Origin: an uncultured Lachnospiraceae bacterium
GTDB lineage: Bacteria > Bacillota > Clostridia > Lachnospirales > Lachnospiraceae
Assembly: GCA_947629545.1 (NCBI GenBank)
Contig: CANREE010000025.1
Location: forward strand, 1-33,273
Length of the DNA: 33,273 nt
Reading direction: 5' to 3'
Part shown: positions 8,135 through 14,000 of the stretch, piece after piece
Layout: the number at the start of each line of letters is the position of its first letter
Position numbering within the stretch: the first letter of the stretch is position 1
The notes under the pieces: generated by a model
Seen by the model: the letters and a program-made list of their open reading frames with translations, nothing else
What the model was told of the DNA's origin: nothing
The model's database searches: none
Position numbers and translations under genes: made by a program

Positions 8135-8320
8135 TCACCTCCTTCCTCCATCTTTCCCGCGCCGGCGCCGCCCGCCTTCGCGCAACGCCTTCTCGCGGCA
8201 CCACGGGCATACGTACCCTCCGGCCGGGACCTGCGCGAGCCGCGACACGCCCCATGCCAGCCCGCACTGTACACAGACCTCCCGGCGCCCGCCAGCCATA
8301 CCATCATTCTTTACACGCAT
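8135..8320 (-). CDS. Tiny zinc-finger phage protein
   Basis: A 61-residue protein with CVQCGLAWG and CPWCREKAL, two CxxC pairs 20 residues apart, and a very basic C-terminus (RRRRGKDGGRR) fit for nucleic acid contact. The start is uncertain: ATG 8320 overlaps the previous gene by 17 bases, while ATG 8299 lies just after that gene's stop and would be coupled to it. Both lack a strong ribosome binding site. It is followed within a few bases by the next zinc-ribbon gene, giving two small Cys4 proteins side by side. Confidence 0.55.
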   Translation of the reverse strand: MRVKNDGMAGGRREVCVQCGLAWGVSRLAQVPAGGYVCPWCREKALREGGRRRRGKDGGRR

Positions 8321-8525
8321 TTCCCTTGAGCCCCGCGATCATTTCCTCGAAAGATACCACAGCTTTTTCCAGTTCGACATTTACTTCGAGCTTCAGCAAA
8401 TCTCTGTCAGATCTCCCTGCGCTTATGTCGCTGACGTTAAACCTTGCTGATGCCAACCGGTGAAATTCCCGACTGGCCCGGATAAGCCTCGCGGCCAGCT
8501 CCTCATCCACTTCGATCCTTAACAT
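8304..8525 (-). CDS. Hypothetical small helical phage protein
   Basis: A 73-residue, mostly helical acidic protein (MLRIEVDEELAARLI, then KLEVNVELEKAVVSFEEMI). AAGGAGGGG lies six bases before ATG 8525, a strong ribosome binding site that supports a real gene. No known domain is recognised. It sits between the 3D-domain gene and the small zinc-finger gene in the early operon. Confidence 0.6.
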   Translation of the reverse strand: MLRIEVDEELAARLIRASREFHRLASARFNVSDISAGRSDRDLLKLEVNVELEKAVVSFEEMIAGLKGNACKE

Positions 8526-8538
8526 CCTGATCCCCTCC

Positions 8539-9216
8539 TTACTGTATGATCCACACTTCCCTGACGCAGCTCCCCGCGCCGTCCGCGAAATGCCTGGCCT
8601 CCTCGTGGGAATCCATGTACACGTCGACCCTCGCGCCCTCGATCGCCGAGTCCGTATCCTCCGCGACGTATTCCCCGTAACCGTCTATGTACACCCTGCT
8701 GCCCAGCGGGATGACTTCCGGGTCCACCGCGATGGTCCGCCCTGCCTCCGGCATCACCCCGGACGCCGTCGGCCCGCCGGCCCACCGGCCACAGCATTTC
8801 CTGCAGTTACAGTACGCGGTCAGCGTCACCTCTCCCACGCACTCCCACGCCCCGTCCTGCTGCCTCGCAGCCGTTTCTTCCACTGGCGCCGTCCCATCCG
8901 GTTGTACCGGCGCAGCTCCGGCTTCCGGGAGCACTGCCCCGTCATCCGGCTGCACGTTATCCCGGATCACGACCGGTCCCTCAGGTACCTGCACCGCCTC
9001 GGCCGTCTCAGCCACCGTCTCCGCCATCGCCTCCCGCGGCCCGGCCAGCGCCATGACCACCGCGGTCAGCGCACCTATGACCGCCAGCGTCAGCAACACC
9101 CAGCCCAGCACCCCGGCCACTGCCAGGACCAGCCTCTCCCGCCGCCTGGCCTTCCTTCGCTCCTCAATAAGCCTGTCCACACCCACGTACTCATAGTTCC
9201 GGTCAAATAACCGCAT
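8539..9216 (-). CDS. Membrane-anchored 3D-domain protein (RlpA-like barrel)
   Basis: A 225-residue protein with a basic N-terminus, one transmembrane segment (about residues 29-57), a Pro/Ala/Glu-rich spacer, and a C-terminal 3D domain (about residues 125-225). The 3D fold is shown by the TLTAYC opening, by the three aspartates that name the family (AVDP, D165; AEDTD, D187; ARVDVYM, D198) and by the IPLGSRVYIDG block. Such domains are lytic transglycosylase-like and act on peptidoglycan outside the membrane. ATG 9216 has AGGAGG eight bases upstream. A wall-active protein inside a phage early operon is unusual; it could aid lysis, entry exclusion or a conjugation-like process. Four Cys lie near the start of the domain (YCNCRKCC). 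Confidence 0.85.
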   Translation of the reverse strand: MRLFDRNYEYVGVDRLIEERRKARRRERLVLAVAGVLGWVLLTLAVIGALTAVVMALAGPREAMAETVAETAEAVQVPEGPVVIRDNVQPDDGAVLPEAGAAPVQPDGTAPVEETAARQQDGAWECVGEVTLTAYCNCRKCCGRWAGGPTASGVMPEAGRTIAVDPEVIPLGSRVYIDGYGEYVAEDTDSAIEGARVDVYMDSHEEARHFADGAGSCVREVWIIQ

Positions 9217-9256
9217 CTTACTATCCTCCTGCATATAATTACCATGCTCTTGAAAT

Positions 9257-9829
9257 TCACCTGTCCTTGGTCAGCACAACCTCAGTACCATGTCCCTGCT
9301 CGTCACCTGACCCCGCATCCGCCGTTCCATCCGTAATTACCGCATTCCCGCCACTTTCCAAAACAGGCCCATAATACCTTTCCGTGAACGCCTTCAATTC
9401 CTGCCTGTACCCATCATAGCTGATGGAATAATTCCCCAGGCTCCTCCTGGCGCTGGTCAGCGCCATAAGGATTATCGCCCGCATCATCGTCCCCTTATAA
9501 ATGCCTGAGAATTTCACACCGCCCCGCAGAATCATCTGACTGAGCGTACCAAGTAACTCCTCTGCATCATCCGGACTCATTTCGCCATATTCCTCGATAT
9601 AGGAATTGATGAGTTTTGCGTCTCTACGAAGGATAGCAACAGCAGTCTTTCTTGTTTCGGAATCCTCCCGGAGCGTTCTTTCATCATCCGTATCCTGTAC
9701 AAGTTTTACAAACGCCCGCTCACCCAAGTTCGAAAGCAGGACTTCCTTGAATTCCTCGATACTGTCAGTTGCTTCCAGTTTCCCTTCCTGATCAGCATTG
9801 GTAATCAGTAATGCATACCTTTTTCCCAT
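9257..9829 (-). CDS. Hypothetical phage protein
   Basis: A 190-residue acidic protein starting MGKRYALLITNADQEGKLEA. The middle part is helical (TVKKTAVAILRRDAK-like, then MSPDDAEELLGTLSQMIL), and the C-terminus is Gly/Thr rich and probably disordered. ATG 9829 is preferred over the GTG at 9859 because AAGGAGA lies about 10 bases upstream of it. The GTG would overlap the stop of the preceding small gene. No known domain is recognised. It is expressed within the early operon, so a regulatory or anti-host role is possible. Confidence 0.6.
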   Translation of the reverse strand: MGKRYALLITNADQEGKLEATDSIEEFKEVLLSNLGERAFVKLVQDTDDERTLREDSETRKTAVAILRRDAKLINSYIEEYGEMSPDDAEELLGTLSQMILRGGVKFSGIYKGTMMRAIILMALTSARRSLGNYSISYDGYRQELKAFTERYYGPVLESGGNAVITDGTADAGSGDEQGHGTEVVLTKDR

Positions 9830-9855
9830 CTTTATCCCATCTCCTTCCCGACGCC

Positions 9856-10005
9856 TCACGCCTGCTGCCGCTTATACCCCGCCGCCTTCATAAGCCGCTC
9901 CTGGATCACCTCGGAGACCTTTTTCCTCTCCTCAGGTGACAACTGCTCCAGCAGGACCTCCCGGCCGCCGATCTCCACATAATTAATGATCCTGTATCCT
10001 TCCAT
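9856..10005 (-). CDS. Small conserved prophage protein
   Basis: A 49-residue protein beginning MEGYRIINYVEIGG and continuing LLEQLSPEERKKVSEVIQ. Small proteins of this pattern (a short beta hairpin, a 'leucine-serine-pro-glu' turn, then one helix ending in RLMKAAGY) are common near the repressor in clostridial prophages. The start at 10005 has GGGAGG six bases upstream. It is the second gene of the leftward operon. The function is unknown. Confidence 0.7.
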   Translation of the reverse strand: MEGYRIINYVEIGGREVLLEQLSPEERKKVSEVIQERLMKAAGYKRQQA

Positions 10006-10070
10006 AGCGCCCTCCCGCTTCCATTCGTTTCAGACTATGCCGGAACGCTTGGACACCTTGCCCGGTTTCT

Positions 10071-10253
10071 TCATCCCTGCTTCATCTCCAACCCGGCCAG
10101 CCGCTGCCCAGTCTCCACTCCGGCGATAAACGTCTGCGCGAGCGCTATCAGAGTCCCCGTATCTTCCTTATTCACTGACGCAGTCGTCAGTATCCTCACA
10201 ACCTCTTCGCGCGTCATGCGCGGATCTGACGCTCCCTCCTTTGATTCCTTCAT
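10071..10253 (-). CDS. Hypothetical small phage early protein
   Basis: A 60-residue helical protein, the first gene behind the leftward promoter. It contains TREEVVRILTTASV and TLIALAQTFIAGVETGQRL, two amphipathic helices. GGGGGTGA lies about six bases before ATG 10253. Its place as the first early gene is where Cro-like or anti-repressor functions are often found, but no helix-turn-helix is visible. The function is unknown. Confidence 0.6.
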   Translation of the reverse strand: MKESKEGASDPRMTREEVVRILTTASVNKEDTGTLIALAQTFIAGVETGQRLAGLEMKQG

Positions 10254-10303
10254 CGATCATCACCCCCTTTTTGTTTCTGTAAATGCGTTTCTTTAGTTAT
10301 CAT

Positions 10304-10321
10304 GCCACCATTATAAGTGGC
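10304..10321. promoter_or_regulatory. Candidate repressor operator
   Basis: GCCAC (10304-10308) and GTGGC (10317-10321) form an inverted repeat that overlaps the -10 box of the leftward promoter. A further half-site GCCACT lies at 10376-10381, upstream of the repressor's own -35. This is the expected layout for a CI-like repressor that shuts off early genes and regulates itself. Confidence 0.55.
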
Positions 10322-10338
10322 TAAGTGTCTATTGTCAA
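10310..10338 (-). promoter_or_regulatory. Leftward early promoter
   Basis: On the minus strand TTGACA (10338-10333), exactly 17 bases, TATAAT (10315-10310). It is a perfect SigA promoter about 50 bases ahead of the first early gene. It is overlapped by the candidate operator, so it is likely silent in the lysogen. Confidence 0.85.
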
Positions 10339-10388
10339 TAGTTTTTTTGTTGCAAAATAACTTTTTGTGTACTATGCCACTTTTTCTA

Positions 10389-10417
10389 TTGACGTATTGA
10401 AACTATTCTTGTATAAT
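10389..10417 (+). promoter_or_regulatory. Repressor promoter
   Basis: TTGACG (10389-10394), 17 bases, TATAAT (10412-10417), followed by GAGGTG and the TTG start of the CI-like repressor. It is divergent from the early promoter, about 50 bases away, in the classic lysogeny switch arrangement. Confidence 0.85.
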
Positions 10418-10445
10418 CAATGCTAAGAAAGCGAGGTGATTGTTT

Positions 10446-10952
10446 TTGAAAGACCGAATAAAAAAGATCCGGCGAGAGTCTGATCTGACACAACAAGAAT
10501 TTGCTGACCGCCTGAAAATAGGTAGAAATAATATTGCTGGCTATGAAACAGGAAAACGCTCCCCCAGCGATGCAGTCATATCTTTGATTTGCAGGGAGTT
10601 TAATGTAAACGAATCCTGGCTGCGAACCGGCGAGGGTGAGGTGTTCGCCCCGGCCCCTAACACGGAGATGGAGATGCTGGCTAAGAAATACCATCTGAAC
10701 GACGACATGTGCCTACTGGTTGAGCGGATCGTTTCCTTAAAGCCTGAGCTTCAGACCGCTGTCCTTGATTTCATCATGGATACGGCCACGATCCTGATGA
10801 ACCGGCGGACGGCCGCCTCGGTTGCACCGGCCCAACAGGAGATCGACATCGACGCCGCCGTAGCAGAATATCGCCACCAGCTGGAATTAGAAGCAAGACA
10901 GGCGGCCGGATCCGCAGTTTCCGGGGATACTGTTACAAAAAAAGGGGCTTGA
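10446..10952 (+). CDS. CI-like XRE-family phage repressor
   Basis: A 168-residue transcriptional repressor. The N-terminal HTH_3 domain (about residues 4-60) includes LTQQEFADRL, the recognition helix region GRNNIAGYETGKRSPSD and the motif LICREFNV. A C-terminal part with no peptidase signature follows and ends in an Ala/Gly tail. The start is TTG 10446: the paralog at 12740 begins MKDRI, matching this codon, and GAGGTG lies about eight bases upstream. It faces the leftward operon across the promoter switch, so it most likely maintains lysogeny. It lacks the LexA/S24 domain, so induction may depend on the XRE-ImmA/IrrE protein encoded downstream. The final 17 codons are echoed in the following gene. 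Confidence 0.88.
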   Translation: MKDRIKKIRRESDLTQQEFADRLKIGRNNIAGYETGKRSPSDAVISLICREFNVNESWLRTGEGEVFAPAPNTEMEMLAKKYHLNDDMCLLVERIVSLKPELQTAVLDFIMDTATILMNRRTAASVAPAQQEIDIDAAVAEYRHQLELEARQAAGSAVSGDTVTKKGA

Positions 10953-10959
10953 TCCATTA
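10899..10959 (+). repeat. Direct repeat copy 1 (3' end of repressor gene)
   Basis: This 61-base segment aligns without gaps to 11833-11893. The first 19 bases match at 17 positions, and the last 10 bases, which include the stop codon, match fully. Both encode a tail starting QAAGSA and ending in a basic pair, one residue, then Ala-stop. Confidence 0.7.
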
Positions 10960-10980
10960 ACTCATTTTATGGAGATACGG

Positions 10981-11886
10981 ATGAAAAGAATTGCTATAAT
11001 CCTCCTGTTTGTTTTTGCTTTTTTTCTCCCTATAATTGCATATGCCCATCCGGGTGACACAGATGAAAATGGCGGGCATTACGACCATTCTACCGGAGAA
11101 TATCATTATCATCACGGATATCCCGCCCATCAACATCCAAATGGCATATGCCCATACGATTATGACGACAGAACTGGCGAAAACTCGGGAAGCCATTCAT
11201 CTTCCAGCTCTACAATGCAAAAAGCAGGCTTTGCTTTTCCTACACCTTCCATTATGATATGTGGAGGCTTAGGGATTCTGGTGATAGTAGCAACATTAAT
11301 CATCTTTCATTTAAAAGCAAATATATATGACAGCGAGTATCATCAAAAAGAATTGGATAAAGAGATATCTTCTTTGCGAAAAGAACTAAAGAACACACAG
11401 GCACTATATAACCAGGCCAAAAGTGAATCCGATACCCTTCACGGTTATATTTCTGATCTGGAGGAACATATTAAACAAATGCCCTTTGGACAGCTTGGTG
11501 CTATAAGCGAAGACGTCTCGTCCCTTACTACGGGTGACATATTTAAACTGGCTGGTGTTCCGAACGGAGTTACCTTCGATAATGACTATTTGCCACACTA
11601 TTACTCGATTCCATCCGTAGAAAGAAATATGCATGTGTACATTTGCAAAGCTGGGGCATGTTATCATCGCCAACTCGGCTGTTGTGGAGCAAATAGAGAG
11701 ATTCATTTATTTATTGCAGCTGAAAACTACCGACCATGTAAACACTGTATACCTGACGTAGCATTAGACTATAAAATACCTGATTGGTATTATAGGTACC
11801 TGCAATTAATTGCAGTTGCTCAACGCCAGAATCAGGCCGCCGGATCTGCAGCTTTACCCACTTCCGCAGACAGAAGAGAAGCATGA
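10981..11886 (+). CDS. Signal-peptide YHYH protein with membrane segment and Cys domain
   Basis: A 301-residue protein. A signal peptide ends at IAYA (residue 22). The outside part is rich in His, with GGHYDHSTGEYHYHHG and PAHQHPNGICPY, the 'YHYH' motif of secreted Firmicutes proteins that may bind metal. A transmembrane segment (about 91-112) is followed by a coiled coil (about 120-166). A C-terminal Cys/His domain has ACYHRQLGCCG then YRPCKHCIP, resembling the Ada-type zinc-binding domain. ATG 10981 is supported by GGAGA about six bases upstream. The predicted topology is outside-TM-cytoplasm. It lies just behind the repressor, so it is likely expressed in the lysogen. Base use is more AT-rich than its surroundings, suggesting separate acquisition. 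Its role is unknown; metal sensing or exclusion of other phages are options. Confidence 0.7.
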   Translation: MKRIAIILLFVFAFFLPIIAYAHPGDTDENGGHYDHSTGEYHYHHGYPAHQHPNGICPYDYDDRTGENSGSHSSSSSTMQKAGFAFPTPSIMICGGLGILVIVATLIIFHLKANIYDSEYHQKELDKEISSLRKELKNTQALYNQAKSESDTLHGYISDLEEHIKQMPFGQLGAISEDVSSLTTGDIFKLAGVPNGVTFDNDYLPHYYSIPSVERNMHVYICKAGACYHRQLGCCGANREIHLFIAAENYRPCKHCIPDVALDYKIPDWYYRYLQLIAVAQRQNQAAGSAALPTSADRREA

Positions 11887-11893
11887 TCCATTA
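11833..11893 (+). repeat. Direct repeat copy 2 (3' end of YHYH gene)
   Basis: This is the second copy of the 61-base segment at 10899-10959, in the same frame and with the same stop position. The shared ends and diverged middle suggest that the YHYH gene was inserted with, or captured, a copy of the repressor gene's 3' end. Confidence 0.7.
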
Positions 11894-11994
11894 GTGGAGA
11901 ATGGATGTCCTTATTCAAGAACCCTTTAATAGTACCCATTCGCTTATTATTGTATTAAGAGAATTCGCAATTTTTTTTAATAAGGGAGGTCCTT

Positions 11995-12258
11995 ATGCCG
12001 GAGATCAGCAGATTTTACGGAATCGTAATTAAGATGATTTTCAACGATAATGACAAGCATCATAAGCCCCATGTCCATGTCTATTATGGGGATTGCGAAG
12101 CGAGTATCGCATTGGATGGGGAAGTACTGGAAGGCCGTATACCCCTTAAGCAGTACCGGATGGTTTCCGGCTGGATGGCCGTCCATGAAGACGAACTTTA
12201 CGCTGCCTGGAACAAGGCTGTGAAAAACGAACATTTTGACAAAATCCCTCCGCTGTAA
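11995..12258 (+). CDS. DUF4160 protein
   Basis: An 87-residue DUF4160 protein, recognised by FYGIVIKMIFNDNDKHHKPHVHVYYG and a following EASIALDGEVLEGRIP block, then a C-terminal helix with WMAVHEDELYAAWNKA. In many bacteria DUF4160 genes are paired with DUF2442 genes, as here, and the pair has been proposed to behave like a toxin-antitoxin unit; the activity has not been established to my knowledge. ATG 11995 follows GGGAGG by five bases. The gap before it (11887-11994) is AT-rich and holds no clear gene. Confidence 0.8.
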   Translation: MPEISRFYGIVIKMIFNDNDKHHKPHVHVYYGDCEASIALDGEVLEGRIPLKQYRMVSGWMAVHEDELYAAWNKAVKNEHFDKIPPL

Positions 12259-12286
12259 GCGGATGCTTCCAGAAAGGAGATTTCCC

Positions 12287-12736
12287 ATGTTTATATCTAA
12301 CGGAATGGTATACGGCGGAAAGCCTGATGTCCCTGTGCGGATCGCATCCGTGCAGATCCTGGACGACATGATGATGATCCTCACATTTACTACCGGGGAG
12401 CGCAGGATATTCGACGCCACAACCCTCTGCGGGCCGGCGTATGAACCGCTGCAGGATCCTGCCGTGTTCCGGGCGGCCTGTCTCGATCACGGCATGGTCA
12501 CATGGCAGGACGGGGAGATTGATTGTGCGCCGGAATATATGTATGACCACAGTTTTGAGTATTCTGCTGGTGAGATGGCTATCTCTCTCTCAGAAGAACA
12601 AATTGCCGAAATCGAAGCTGCAAAAAAAATGCCCATCGTGTATGACGAGGATTCTCCGGAGCTGACGCCTGCAATGGAAAAGGCTTTCCTATTAGCGGCA
12701 AGGAACCGGAATAGATACAAAAAGGAAGTATCTTAA
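12287..12736 (+). CDS. DUF2442 protein with C-terminal extension
   Basis: A 149-residue protein. Residues about 15-90 form the DUF2442 fold (ILDDMMMILTFTTGERRIFD, then VTWQDGEIDCAPEYMYDH). A C-terminal extension of about 50 residues ends MPIVYDEDSPELTPAMEKAF, a segment also seen in small antitoxin-like proteins. Typical DUF2442 proteins are about 80-90 residues, so this one looks like a fusion. ATG 12287 has AAAGGAGA eight bases upstream. It follows the DUF4160 gene by 28 bases and precedes the second XRE gene by three bases, so all three are likely one transcript. Confidence 0.75.
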   Translation: MFISNGMVYGGKPDVPVRIASVQILDDMMMILTFTTGERRIFDATTLCGPAYEPLQDPAVFRAACLDHGMVTWQDGEIDCAPEYMYDHSFEYSAGEMAISLSEEQIAEIEAAKKMPIVYDEDSPELTPAMEKAFLLAARNRNRYKKEVS

Positions 12737-12739
12737 ATT

Positions 12740-13195
12740 ATGAAAGATAGAATTAGAGAGATAAGGAAAACCCTTAACTTGACACAGCAAGAATTTGCAG
12801 ATCGGCTTGGCATTAAACGTGGTGGGATTGCAAATTATGAAATTGGAAGAAATGACCCTTCAGATTCCGTTATCTCGTTGATATGTAGAGAATTTAATGT
12901 AAATGAATCCTGGCTGAGAACCGGGGAGGGCGAGATGCTGAATGCCCCCTCGAATGCACCAATGGATATCCGGATGAGCGCAGTAAAAGAAAGAATCATC
13001 GGCGCGGTCACGATCATGAGTGAGGACGATGCAGAAAATATCTGGCAGCTGATCCAGTCCGCTTTTGCTCTTAAGAATGTCCCTGTTACCGAGCCGGACG
13101 AATGGGATCAGCAGATGCTCCGTGAAATCGAATCCGATCCGGACTGCCATGAGTTCGTCCCCGCCAGCCAGGCCATGAAGGAACTGGGACTGTAA
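12740..13195 (+). CDS. XRE-family regulator, paralog of the repressor, antitoxin-like tail
   Basis: A 151-residue protein with an N-terminal HTH domain nearly identical to the main repressor at several stretches (LTQQEFADRL, LICREFNV, LRTGEGE), so the two genes are paralogs within one element. Residues about 115-151 (EWDQQMLREIESDPDCHEF then MKELGL) resemble the C-terminal tails of small Firmicutes antitoxins. It starts three bases after the DUF2442 stop with only a weak ribosome binding site, which suggests translational coupling. It may autoregulate the DUF4160/DUF2442 unit, or tune the lysogeny switch by binding the same operators. Confidence 0.78.
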   Translation: MKDRIREIRKTLNLTQQEFADRLGIKRGGIANYEIGRNDPSDSVISLICREFNVNESWLRTGEGEMLNAPSNAPMDIRMSAVKERIIGAVTIMSEDDAENIWQLIQSAFALKNVPVTEPDEWDQQMLREIESDPDCHEFVPASQAMKELGL

Positions 13196-13279
13196 GAGTA
13201 AGATGAACGGTTCTACAGAGCAACATAATCGCCGAAAAAAGAGAATACTTGACGATTTTGTATTTTTTACAAAAGAATC

Positions 13280-13309
13280 TTGCCTTTATTGGTGTTAATG
13301 TGATATAAT
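13280..13309 (+). promoter_or_regulatory. Promoter for the unknown-protein/ImmA pair
   Basis: TTGCCT (13280-13285), 18 bases, TATAAT (13304-13309) with an extended -10 TG at 13301-13302. It lies about 34 bases before the TTG start at 13343, in an AT-rich gap after the second XRE gene. It gives the next two genes their own transcript. Confidence 0.7.
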
Positions 13310-13342
13310 ACTTCACATAAAATACGTAAAGGAGTGATTCTC

Positions 13343-13978
13343 TTGTTCGACAAGGAGCTTTTTGACCGCAATTTTTCATTTGAATTCAAATTCAATGTAG
13401 CCAGGAATATCCGTACTGCCGTACAGGCCTACGACGAATTCATGGCGAAGAACCGGTCATTTTTGAAGGATGCGCAGGATCTCCACGGAAGAATCCTGGC
13501 GTATGCGGTTGGCAGACAGTTCCTCCTGGCTTCCGCTGAATCAGCTCCTTCTTACCTGGTCTCCCAGGAAGAAGTAAATGCCTTTAGGGCAAAGGCTGTT
13601 TTCCTGCACACCGACGACTATGTGACAAATGTCTGCCGTACCGCCAAGGCCGGACTGCTTCCGTGCAGGGCCGGCTATAAACTCCGGCTGGCAGAAGGAA
13701 ACCGGGAATATGATGCACAGATGGAATTCTTTCAAGATCCCATTTCCCGGCAGCTGCTTCCTGCCATGCCTAAGAAATATGCCATCATCGGCTACCGTTA
13801 TGAAGATGGTATTATCCGGCATTTGACCCTGCTGGTGCCCGACTGGCGCTTTGAGAATGTGATTTACAGTGAATCTCTAATCGGAACGATCCAGGACACT
13901 TACCGCTACATCCCGACAGAAATAGTAGAAGAAGATGTCGCGAAGCTGAGAGAAGATATTCGTAAGATCATTGATTAA
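13343..13978 (+). CDS. Unknown protein paired with XRE-ImmA/IrrE gene
   Basis: A 211-residue protein starting at TTG 13343 (GGAG eight bases upstream; an in-frame GTG nine bases earlier overlaps that site). The N-terminal half is helical (FKFNVARNIRTAVQAYDEF, GRILAYAVGRQFLL). The C-terminal half has alternating strands with KYAIIGYRYEDGIIRHLTLLVPDWRFENVIY. There is no signal peptide, membrane segment or recognisable catalytic motif. It ends 22 bases before the XRE-ImmA/IrrE gene and shares its promoter, so the two likely act together, for example as a regulated effector and its regulator/protease. I do not recognise the family. Confidence 0.7.
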   Translation: MFDKELFDRNFSFEFKFNVARNIRTAVQAYDEFMAKNRSFLKDAQDLHGRILAYAVGRQFLLASAESAPSYLVSQEEVNAFRAKAVFLHTDDYVTNVCRTAKAGLLPCRAGYKLRLAEGNREYDAQMEFFQDPISRQLLPAMPKKYAIIGYRYEDGIIRHLTLLVPDWRFENVIYSESLIGTIQDTYRYIPTEIVEEDVAKLREDIRKIID

Positions 13979-14000
13979 TTTATACTTAGGTGGTGGAGAT

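Noticed and set aside
7823-8329. Plus-strand gene driven by the antisense promoter at 7795
   Set aside because: The frame is Pro/Arg/His-rich and opposes three minus-strand genes with good ribosome binding sites; a non-coding RNA is more likely.
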